From NCBI RefSeq assembly GCF_004004555.2, contig NZ_SACP01000009.1, forward strand, positions 145,887-209,886: 64,000 bases of DNA. Direction: 5' to 3'. Under the pieces are notes generated by a model, which saw only the letters and a program-made list of their open reading frames with translations, had not been told where the DNA came from and did not search any database. Made by a program: the position numbers and the translations under genes. The stretch comes from Methylobacterium oryzihabitans (GTDB lineage Bacteria > Pseudomonadota > Alphaproteobacteria > Rhizobiales > Beijerinckiaceae). The number at the start of each line of letters is the position of its first letter. The stretch's first letter is position 1. Below, in pieces: positions 57,286-64,000 of the stretch.

Positions 57286-59136
57286 ATGCCCCGAACCTCA
57301 GAGAACGCAGGTCAAGAACCGGTTACGGCGGACACACTGGACTGGGGACAGAATGCACCCGAAGGCGGGCGCAGCGTTGTTCGGCGCATCATGAAGGAGG
57401 AGATCGGCACGGTTCCGATGTTCCTTGGCCAAACATTCGTCAAATCTTTAAGGGACGTTGGCTATACCAATACAATCACTGCCGTTTGCGAGCACGTCGA
57501 CAATGCTGTCCAATGGGGCGCGAAGGAAATCCGCGTCTACTTCCGCCAGAACGGACTGAAGAGCAACAGTCAGACCGATGTAATTGTATGGGACAATGGC
57601 GATGGAATGGACCGTGATGTCCTGCGCGTAGCGATGTCCTTTGGCGGCTCGATGGTCTACGACCGTCGAAAGGGGATCGGGCGGTATGGTGTCGGCATGA
57701 AGACGGCCGCCCTGAGCATGGGACCCGCGTTCGAAGTTTATACGTGGCAAGAACCAGGCGCGATCTACGCCACTGAGCTCGACACTGTGGAGATTGGGAA
57801 CAGCCGCTCGAGCATTATCGAAGTGCCGGATCCCCACTTCGAGACAGAGCTCCCTCCCGAGATCGTCGCGGCACTGACCGAATACATGACGTATCCGAAG
57901 CGCGACAAACAGCACCTCATTGCCGAGGACGAGGAAGATCTCGTTGAGCGCTTAGGGTCGTCGGGCACCATTGTCTACATACCTCGGTGTGACCGGTTAA
58001 GCTTCAAGCTCGTCCAGACCCTTTGCGACCACGCTACGCGGGACATGGCCCGGGTGTATCGGAGACAATTGGCAAAAGGCCTGCGCCTCTTCGTCAACAA
58101 TAGATTGGTGGAAGCGTTCGACCCAACATATTGGATGCCCAAGGCGCGGCATACCAAGATTCCCAACTTGAAATCGACGAGAAGCCGTCTCATCCAGCAC
58201 TGGACGATACCGATCCCGGTGGAGGCGGACTCGAAGATCACCGCACCCGCCTCGGTACGTCTCTATGCGCTGCCGATTGAGGATTGGCAGCCGCTGCCGC
58301 CAAAGGTGCATAACAACGATCTACGTGTCTTTGATCCCCATCAAGTTTCTTTCGTGCGAAATGAACGAGAGGTCGACATCAGACCTGTGCCAGAAATCGG
58401 CATGCCTCGACACGCCGAAACACACTGGATGCGGGTTCAGATTGACTTCGACGGAAGACTCGACGAAGCGCTCGGCGTGGCGATGACCAAGCAGGGCGTG
58501 CGTCCCAAGCAGTACGCCCTGGAACTGATCCATCATGAAATTGCAGAAGCAATTCGATCTGTTCGGAATCACAACAAGAAAGTGATGGCCGATGGCCGCC
58601 GGAGCCGCAGCACCGGTAAATTGGCAGAAGCAGAGCGACGCGCAAGGAACGCAGACGCTTTCCGAGATGACAGTTTCGCGCTGACTGAAGAAGAAGAAGC
58701 GGAACTCGATCGCGAACTCAGGGCGATGGCAGTTCTCTTGAAACGTTTCGGAGAAACAGAAGATCAGGCCTATGAACGCATCAAAGCTTCTCGCTATATT
58801 GTCACAACCAAGCATGACGATCATTGGCCATTCTACGCATTAGATTATCGGTGTGGTCGGATCGTTTTGACAATCAATACTGCCCATCCGTTCTACACCC
58901 GCTTGTATCAGCCGCTGGCCGAGCTTGAGGGCGAGGATAGGGACGCCGCCGATAACGGATCGGAACCGATACAGGATGGCGAATTGCTCGTCGCCCTCCA
59001 GCTCATGTTGCTCAGTCTGGCTGCCGCTCAGACACGCCTCATGCGAGGATCCGACCGTAACAAGGTCGAGGACCTATTTCGTGATCTACAGCGCGACTGG
59101 TCGGAAACCTTAAAGAAGCAACTGGAATTCGGCTGA
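57286..59136 (+). CDS. MORC-like GHKL ATPase
   Basis: A 616-residue protein. The Bergerat ATP-binding fold is at 60-160: AVCEHVDNAVQWGAKEIRVY (N box), VIVWDNGDGMDRDVL (G1) and GRYGVGMKTAALSMG (G2), as in MORC/Hsp90-like ATPases. The C-terminal 250 residues are charged and partly coiled (GKLAEAERRARNADAFRDDS; LTEEEEAELDRELRAM). Prokaryotic MORC-like proteins are linked to restriction-modification and Dnd loci. It diverges from the helicase operon over a 234-base region and likely cooperates with it. A GGAG-type site (ATGAGGAG) lies just before the ATG. Confidence 0.88.
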   Translation: MPRTSENAGQEPVTADTLDWGQNAPEGGRSVVRRIMKEEIGTVPMFLGQTFVKSLRDVGYTNTITAVCEHVDNAVQWGAKEIRVYFRQNGLKSNSQTDVIVWDNGDGMDRDVLRVAMSFGGSMVYDRRKGIGRYGVGMKTAALSMGPAFEVYTWQEPGAIYATELDTVEIGNSRSSIIEVPDPHFETELPPEIVAALTEYMTYPKRDKQHLIAEDEEDLVERLGSSGTIVYIPRCDRLSFKLVQTLCDHATRDMARVYRRQLAKGLRLFVNNRLVEAFDPTYWMPKARHTKIPNLKSTRSRLIQHWTIPIPVEADSKITAPASVRLYALPIEDWQPLPPKVHNNDLRVFDPHQVSFVRNEREVDIRPVPEIGMPRHAETHWMRVQIDFDGRLDEALGVAMTKQGVRPKQYALELIHHEIAEAIRSVRNHNKKVMADGRRSRSTGKLAEAERRARNADAFRDDSFALTEEEEAELDRELRAMAVLLKRFGETEDQAYERIKASRYIVTTKHDDHWPFYALDYRCGRIVLTINTAHPFYTRLYQPLAELEGEDRDAADNGSEPIQDGELLVALQLMLLSLAAAQTRLMRGSDRNKVEDLFRDLQRDWSETLKKQLEFG

Positions 59137-59328
59137 GGCGGTTGTAGCGAGGATCGGGGCGAAGCTGAAACCATTTGCTTCGCTCGCGTACCTAAGCTCA
59201 TGTAAGGGCTGCGCTGGGCGATGATCCAGCCGCCGGTTCGACACAGCGTTCGAGCCGTCGGTTCGTCTCCTGGCATGCCTCTTACTCCATCAGTCCGGTG
59301 CAGCGCGCCGGGCACCTGGGAGACGGGT

Positions 59329-59745
59329 ATGAGCATCTGGAACTCTTACGCGCGCCTGCAAGGCTTCAGTAGAGGCGCACGCGGCATCACCGAAGACGAG
59401 AAAATCGACGGTGCACTCAATCGGGAGCTGGCCATGTTGGGCCGCAACACGCCGCGCCTCGGCGGCGTCGACACGGCCTTGGAAAACGAGGCGCGCAAGC
59501 TCCGCATCCGCCGCCGCCTGCTCCGGGCGCTCCCGCAGCCGCTCGCGGTCGTGGATCCGCGCAGTGAGATCGAGGCCCGTTCGGAACTGCGGATGCGCTT
59601 GGCGCGGCTCAAGCCGATCGAGGCGCATATCTTGGTCTGCTTCGCGCTGGGTGAGAAGCTGCCCGCCCTGGCCAAGGATGAAAGCCTTCCCCTCGGCACT
59701 GTGAAGAGCCATCTGACGCGCGGGCGCCAGAAGTTCGTGCGGTAG
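59329..59745 (+). CDS. Sigma-70-region-4-like small protein
   Basis: A 138-residue protein from ATG 59329 (MSIWNSYARLQGFSRGARGI). Residues 60-138 (RLARLKPIEAHILVCFALGE, then LAKDESLPLGTVKSHLTRGR) are a sigma-70 region 4 / SigJ-like helix-turn-helix, including the P-L-G-T-V-K-S-H-L recognition helix. It lacks region 2, so it is either an adaptor or a truncated sigma factor. Preceded by GGGAGACGGG. Followed by a Rho-independent terminator. Confidence 0.6.
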   Translation: MSIWNSYARLQGFSRGARGITEDEKIDGALNRELAMLGRNTPRLGGVDTALENEARKLRIRRRLLRALPQPLAVVDPRSEIEARSELRMRLARLKPIEAHILVCFALGEKLPALAKDESLPLGTVKSHLTRGRQKFVR

Positions 59746-59763
59746 TTCAGCCCAATCATGTGG

Positions 59764-59787
59764 ACGCCGCCCCTCTCCGGGCGGCGT
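59764..59787 (+). terminator. Rho-independent terminator
   Basis: ACGCCGCCC (59764-59772), loop CTCTCC, GGGCGGCGT (59779-59787), followed by TTCTTATT. It lies 18 bases after the sigma-like gene stop. Confidence 0.85.
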
Positions 59788-59829
59788 TCTTATTATAGCG
59801 CTGCTACAGAAAGTTACATCACTGTAAGG

Positions 59830-60891
59830 TTATGCACGGTTCTGCAGCGTCGCCAGCTTCCGAGCAGCTCCACGCTGCGCGCGCAGGCGCTCGCCGTAGC
59901 GGGCCGGCATGGCGGGGGTCTTCCAAGACCCAGCCTGCATCACCTCGAGCAGCTCGAAGCCAGCGGCGAACATGTCCTGCGTCGCCCCGACCCGGGTCGA
60001 GTGCCCGGAGGGCAGCTGCGCGAGCTTGAGCCCGGCGGCGGTGGCGAGATCGCGGAACACCCGCGCCACCTCTCCCGCCCCGAGCGCGGCCGCGCCGACC
60101 CCGCCGCCCTTGCTCAACGGTCGGAACAGCGGCCCGCTCTTCAGTTGCGCGGCACCGATCCACGCCGCGATGTACGCCATGGTGTCGGGGGCGAGGTACT
60201 TGATCGCCCCCTCCCCTTCCTGGTCGGCCTTCGAGCGCCGCACCAGCACGGTACCGGAGCCGTCCGCGCCCTTGTGCAGATCCCCTATATATAAAGAGAC
60301 GAGTTCGGAGCGGCGCAGCAGCGTATCGTAGGCGACCGCGACCAAGGCGGCGTTGCGCAGCGCGATCAGCGGCGTCTCGCGTTTGGCCTCCGTCACGCGC
60401 CGGTGCAGCCGGCAGGGCGTCTTCACCTCGAGCATGCGCTCGATGCTGGTGCGGTTTAGCGGCTCGGCCTGCTTCTGGCGCCGGCCCTTGGCCCGGTTCA
60501 TCCGCTTCACCGCCAGCCGCACGATCTCGTCGGCGCAGGGATTCGGCAGACCGGCGGCACGGTGCAGCGCAGCGATCGAGGAACGGTAGCGCTCGACCGT
60601 GGCGCGCGCTTTCACCTCGCCCTGCGCGTCGATGAAGGCCGCGACCGTCTCAGGCGACGCTGGCAGCATCGCCCTCCCCGCCTCCCGGCACCAGGCGGCG
60701 AAGATCCGGCTGTCGGCAGCGAGCGCGCGGACCGTGTTATCGGCGAACGCGCCGCGCGCGGCGCGAGCGTGCTCTTCCAGCCGCTCGATCAACAGATCGA
60801 GATCGGGCGGCAGCGCGCCGGTGAACGGGACCGGCGGAGCGGACGCGTCGCCGATCGGCTCGGAAGCGGAATTGGTGGCGTCAAGCTCCAT
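59830..60891 (-). CDS. Tyrosine recombinase/integrase
   Basis: A 353-residue XerC/D-type integrase. N-terminal SAM-like core-binding domain at 30-130. Catalytic residues: Arg194 (LLRRSELVSL), Lys221 (VRRSKADQ), His297 and Arg300 (PSGHSTRVG), Trp323 (GSWKTP) and nucleophile Tyr332 (ARYGERL). All present, so the enzyme may be active. It sits with toxin-antitoxin genes near one edge of the pdif-bracketed block. Upstream of its start is a CGAAATG-N6-CATTTCG repeat. Confidence 0.88.
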   Translation of the reverse strand: MELDATNSASEPIGDASAPPVPFTGALPPDLDLLIERLEEHARAARGAFADNTVRALAADSRIFAAWCREAGRAMLPASPETVAAFIDAQGEVKARATVERYRSSIAALHRAAGLPNPCADEIVRLAVKRMNRAKGRRQKQAEPLNRTSIERMLEVKTPCRLHRRVTEAKRETPLIALRNAALVAVAYDTLLRRSELVSLYIGDLHKGADGSGTVLVRRSKADQEGEGAIKYLAPDTMAYIAAWIGAAQLKSGPLFRPLSKGGGVGAAALGAGEVARVFRDLATAAGLKLAQLPSGHSTRVGATQDMFAAGFELLEVMQAGSWKTPAMPARYGERLRAQRGAARKLATLQNRA

Positions 60892-60972
60892 GGCGAGAGC
60901 TTAGCCCTTCAAACCCTAACGATCCACAAATTTCCTGCGATAGTCGCTATTATCGGTCGTAATCTAACAGCC

Positions 60973-60992
60973 CGAAATGGCGTGTCATTTCG
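60973..60992. other. CGAAATG-N6-CATTTCG inverted repeat by tyrosine recombinase
   Basis: Perfect 7-base arms around a 6-base core (GCGTGT), 81 bases upstream of the recombinase start. This 7-6-7 layout is that of tyrosine recombinase core sites but fits a repressor operator equally well. Confidence 0.35.
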
Positions 60993-61057
60993 TTTGCTCG
61001 CGGGGGTTGCGCGCAGCCGCCAAGCGGGCATGACCGTCACCGAAACTAGTCGTACCG

Positions 61058-61092
61058 GTGACATCGAATGTCACTTGAACGGAAATGACATT
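61058..61092. promoter_or_regulatory. Inverted-repeat operators before vapBC
   Basis: GTGACAT-CGA-ATGTCAC (61058-61074, perfect) and a further TGACATT at 61086-61092 opposite to AATGTCA at 61067. These TGACAT repeats upstream of the antitoxin at 61147 are probable autoregulatory operators of the AbrB-type VapB. Confidence 0.5.
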
Positions 61093-61146
61093 ATTCGAGA
61101 CACGTGATACGCTACCCGTCGCGCAACGGAGTCGCATCGACATCCC

Positions 61147-61428
61147 ATGACCCTCGTTACCGATGTGAAGCTAGCAGCCAATGGCCGCATGCTTCTGCCA
61201 CAGGCTGTCCGCGATGCCATGGGCATCACGGGCGAGACACGCATCATCGTCACCGTCGATGGCACTGACGTGCGGCTCGCGCCGATCAAGAATGTAGTCT
61301 CGAAGCTGCAAGCGCTCTACCGCGAGCATGCCACGCAGGATGCGGATTCAGCCGCCTTCCTTGAAGAGCGCCGCGCCGACGACGCCGACGGTCAGGATAC
61401 CAAGGACGGTCAGGATACCAAGGTATGA
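61147..61428 (+). CDS. vapB: AbrB/MazE-type VapB antitoxin
   Basis: A 93-residue protein with a swapped-hairpin SpoVT/AbrB N-terminus (TDVKLAANGRMLLPQAVRDA, MGITGETRIIV). The C-terminal tail includes a tandem repeat DGQDTK-DGQDTK (a 15- to 18-base duplication). It overlaps vapC by ATGA and represses the pair. Confidence 0.85.
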   Translation: MTLVTDVKLAANGRMLLPQAVRDAMGITGETRIIVTVDGTDVRLAPIKNVVSKLQALYREHATQDADSAAFLEERRADDADGQDTKDGQDTKV

Positions 61429-61811
61429 GCAGTGTCGTCTTCGACACCTCGGCGGTGGTCGCCCTTCTGCGCGGTGAGCCTGGGGCTGACGCGGTGGCTG
61501 GTCGGGTTGGCCAAGCCGCCATGTCGACCGTCAACCTCCAGGAGCTGGTGAAGGCGCTGCTCCTGCGTGGCCTGACGCGCCCTGTGATCGAGGAGATGGT
61601 GCAGGAACTGCGCCTCGACCTGCACGCTCACGATCGCGACGCGGCCTTTGCCGCCGCCTTCCTGACCGAGGCCACGCGCCACCACGGGAGTGGGTTGGGT
61701 GACCGGACCTGCATGGCGTTGGCGATCAAGCTCGGCGTGTCGGTGATGACGACCGATCGCGCCTGGGCGAGCTTGGAGATCCCGGGCTTGTCGGTCGAAG
61801 TGATCCGCTGA
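61425..61811 (+). CDS. vapC: VapC PIN-domain toxin
   Basis: A 128-residue PIN ribonuclease with all four acidic residues: D7 (VVFDTSAVVALL), E40 (NLQELVKALL), D93 (GLGDRTCMALA) and D111 (TTDRAW). ATGA overlap with the antitoxin gives coupling. It is the toxin of the pair; length is normal. Confidence 0.9.
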   Translation: MSSVVFDTSAVVALLRGEPGADAVAGRVGQAAMSTVNLQELVKALLLRGLTRPVIEEMVQELRLDLHAHDRDAAFAAAFLTEATRHHGSGLGDRTCMALAIKLGVSVMTTDRAWASLEIPGLSVEVIR

Positions 61812-61827
61812 CCGGGAGGGTACCGCC

Positions 61828-62076
61828 ATGGCCTCGCATTCCGCCACAATCCATGAGGGTGGCAGGATGGTCGTTCCCGCCGACCTGCTGCGTGAGCTTG
61901 GGCTTCAGGACGGCGATACTGTCGTTCTCGATGTGGTTGAGGGAATGCTCCGGGTTCGCTCGCGCGACGCGGTGATCGCGGAGATCCAGGCGCTCGCCAG
62001 GGGGTTCGTTCCCGAGGGCGTCAGTGTCGTGGACGAGCTAATCGCGGAACGACGCACTGAGGCCGCGAGGGATTAA
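61828..62076 (+). CDS. Orphan AbrB/MazE-type antitoxin
   Basis: An 82-residue AbrB-like protein (SATIHEGGRMVVPADLLREL, then GLQDGDTVVLDVVEGMLRVR) with ATG at 61828, GGGAGGG upstream and 16 bases after vapC. No toxin follows; instead the ISNCY remnant and pdif-like site begin about 40 bases later. So its toxin was probably removed by recombination, or it is a second antitoxin for vapC. Confidence 0.8.
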   Translation: MASHSATIHEGGRMVVPADLLRELGLQDGDTVVLDVVEGMLRVRSRDAVIAEIQALARGFVPEGVSVVDELIAERRTEAARD

Positions 62077-62114
62077 GCGCAGGACTGGTGGTTCAAGGCG
62101 TGTGATGGCGTCTT

Positions 62115-62220
62115 TCGCTCATCAGGACCAATCTGATGGCGACCTCCCGAGTTTCGCTAAATTGGGAGCGTGCCATTCCTGCTTGAATCAAGTAGGATAT
62201 TCAAATTTTGCGCCTTAACA
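62115..62220 (-). mobile_element. ISNCY right-end remnant
   Basis: About 106 bases matching the right end of the element at 27320-28888: CGCTCATCAGGACC, ATGGCGACCTCCCG, GTGCCATTCCT and TTTTGCGCC occur in the same order. Only the first few transposase codons (LMSER) remain. It abuts pdif-like site 2. A more diverged relative rather than a copy. Confidence 0.7.
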
Positions 62221-62223
62221 TGC

Positions 62224-62251
62224 GAGTCGCATAAGATTAGTTATGGAACTA
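62224..62251. other. dif-like XerC/XerD recombination site 2 (pdif)
   Basis: GAGTCGCATAA (62224-62234), core GATTAG, TTATGGAACTA (62241-62251). The XerD arm is identical to site 1 at 28922-28932, the XerC arm shares TCGCATAA, and the core differs in three of six positions. Same orientation as site 1. Confidence 0.7.
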
Positions 62252-62262
62252 GAAGTTGTCAG

Positions 62263-62424
62263 CTATGTATAAATTATTAATATAAACACGCGATCCCGTT
62301 TAGAGACCGCCTCGCCGGGGCTGAACCCAGCGTCGTTGGCCGCTCCCGCCAGGGTCTCATGAGTCCAGCGCTTCTTCAGCACCTCCGCGATGCCGAATGC
62401 GAGCGCGTTGTCGCGGGAGATCAA
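62263..62424 (-). pseudogene. 53-codon gene remnant overlapping helicase end
   Basis: TTG start at 62424 with GGAGG 8 bases upstream, overlapping the UvrD-like stop. It reads ISRDNALAFGIAEVLKKRWT, then HETLAGAANDAGFSPGEAVS, then a random-looking tail into AT-rich sequence after the pdif-like site. So a downstream gene coupled to the helicase was cut off about 40 bases from site 2. Family not recognised. Confidence 0.45.
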
Positions 62425-64000
62425 CAGGCTACCTCCGGCACTCCCGCTGCCGTTAGCAGGGCGTACAGGTCGGCGACACGCGTCCGCTGGCCTCGCTCAC
62501 GACAGAACGTGAAGATCGCTCGCTGCTTGGCGCGTGAGAGCGCCACGAAGAACGTGGCGATGCCCTCAGGATTGCCCCTGCTATGACTCCACCACATTGC
62601 ATCGTCGAGCCCGACGAAGATGATGGTGTCGTACTCCAATCCCTTGCTCTTATGCACGGTCATCAGGGGCACCTGATCGACCCCAGCGAAGCGTTCAAGG
62701 CAGGTTGTCCAGTCCGCGGCGCCATTGGCGCTGGCGACGAAGTGCAGGCCGAATGCCTCGATCGCGATGGCGAGCGCATCTCCCATAGCGTATTCTGGAA
62801 AGGATCGGGCGAGCGCGCGGGCGTCGACAAAGGCCAGCACTTGGTCGGCAAGCGCTGCCGCCGAGGCAGCCGATGGCGGCGTCGCCTTCACGGTCGCGCG
62901 TAGCGACTGCAGAAAGGCGGTCAGGGCCTCCTCCGCGCGAAGACAGCTCTGCTCGTCGTCAGGATCGGTGTCCCGCAGGCGCAGCACAGCTTCCGAAGCA
63001 ATCTGCCAAGCGGCTGGATCGCGTCGGACAGCGCCCAGGCGCAGCAGGGCCAGCGCGATCTCGGCGTACCGATCGACTAACAGATCTTGTAATGTCGTTC
63101 GGCCCAGAGCGCGGCTCTCATTGCGGAGCCGAAGATCGGCAGCGGCTAAGGCCGGTTCGAGTTGCGCTTCGAATCGATCCGCCGTCTGGCGCACGAGGAT
63201 CGCATAGTTGTGCGGTCGCGTTCCGCGCGCCGCCATGTCTTGAACCAGCCATTGCGCCAGATGCTGGGCTTCACCGGCAGTTGTTGGGCAGGTCCAGACC
63301 TGAGCCACGTCGCCGTCAACTTGGCGAACCGACTGCGCCACCGTTTTGATCGCACCGGCATCGAGCGCCTGCGCTACAACGTGCTGAATCCGGACAAGGT
63401 CAGGAGAGGATCGGAAATTGAAAAGGAGCGGCACGCGTTCGGCAGCCAGTTCTCGCTCAAATCGCTCGAACGCATCGATCCGCGCACCGGCCCAGACCAT
63501 GATGCGCTGTTTGTCATCGCCAACGGCGGTGATAGTGATACGCGGACCCCCAAAAGCGGAGAGCAGGAAGTCATACTGAGCGTGGGTCGTGTCCTGAAAC
63601 TCGTCGACGAAGACAAAGGGATAGGTCGCGTGCAAGGCGCGTCCAATCTGCGGCCGGGCCCTTAGCAACAGCTCCGCCAGTCGATTGAGCATGACGAAGG
63701 TGAGGAAGGGGCGCCCTGGCCGCCTCAGGAACTCGCCCCACCAGCGTTCGATCGCGAACTCTGTCGCCGTAGCAGGCGCCAAAGCCGCGAACGGCAGACG
63801 AAAGCCGCCGATGATCTTCGACTCGAAGTCGGCCGCTCCGAATGCGGCGATCTCCGCCTGCCAAGGCCGCGGGGCGGCGAGGCGCGTGCGGGTCAAAAAG
63901 TCATCAACATCCAGACGCTTCGGAAAGCTAGGGTCAAAACCCAATCAGCTCGGCCTTTCGGAAGCCTGATGGGGTCGGGAAACGGACGCGGCTAAGAGCG
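62421..64000 (-). pseudogene. UvrD-like SF1 helicase, frameshifted, N-terminus outside window
   Basis: Helicase motifs from the 507-codon frame: FVFVDEFQDTTHAQYD (II), GDDKQRIMVWAGA (III), PLLFNFRSS (IV), MTVHKSKGLEYDTIIFVGL (V) and FVALSRAKQRAIF (VI). Before it, the other frame at 63944-64000 reads ALSRVRFPTPSGFRKAELIG, then F and a TGA; inserting one base (a TTTT run at 63936-63939, complement AAAA) joins the two frames through GFDPSFPKR. So the gene is broken by a +1 frameshift, or the base is a sequencing error. Motif I lies beyond the edge. Confidence 0.75.

Noticed and set aside
1..64000. CRISPR arrays, tRNA or rRNA genes
   Set aside because: No regular repeat-spacer pattern, cloverleaf or rRNA-like sequence noticed in reading both strands.

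Overview
The window is a GC-rich accessory replicon segment, most likely from a plasmid or chromid of Methylobacterium/Methylorubrum or a close Rhizobiales relative. This rests on the overall base composition, a MucR-type regulator, and backbone families I recognise from Methylobacterium plasmids (long ParB, methyltransferase-helicase, ArdC, DUF736, DUF1640, DUF2958). No rRNA, tRNA or CRISPR array was found.

Layout. 1-12.5 kb is plasmid backbone: the N-terminal part of a methyltransferase/helicase, MucR, DUF4326, a 750-residue ParB, ArdC, DUF1640, DUF736 and a VapBC pair. Four of these genes share a two-box leader motif. 12.6-15.7 kb holds a decaying IS3 element, a receiver-domain fragment cut by it, an Abi_2 protein and a serine recombinase. 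15.8-34.4 kb is the most unusual part: two caspase-like proteases, a TPR-CHAT protease, an alpha/beta hydrolase, a zincin and a lipoprotein-HEAT-TM-NACHT protein, with several uncharacterised partners. It is broken at 27.3-29.6 kb by an ISNCY element, a XerC/D (pdif-like) site and an IS3 remnant. 35-40 kb carries a fused AAA-DUF4435 (PARIS-like) protein and an AbiE toxin-antitoxin pair whose toxin is split by an IS3 copy; both halves and the target duplication can be reconstructed. 40-44 kb has a second, degraded copy of the DUF736/DUF1640 locus and a lower-GC DUF262 plus PIN-like pair. 44.7-59.1 kb is a full DNA phosphorothioation locus (dndA divergent from dndBCDE plus a linked methyltransferase), followed by a helicase/ParB-like/Mrr operon and a divergent GHKL ATPase, which together look like a restriction partner. 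59.3-64 kb has a sigma-like protein, a tyrosine recombinase, VapBC with an orphan AbrB antitoxin, an ISNCY end remnant, a second pdif-like site in the same orientation as the first, and a frameshifted UvrD-like helicase.

How it fits together. The window is a stacked defence island on a mobile backbone. The two directly repeated pdif-like sites (28905 and 62224), each abutting an ISNCY right end, bracket 33 kb that contains the NACHT, PARIS-like, AbiE, DUF262/PIN, Dnd and toxin-antitoxin genes, so this block may move as a XerC/D module. The protease cluster left of the first site is the best candidate for a poorly described system: several predicted proteases, two large proteins predicted to cross the membrane, and a STAND-type switch.
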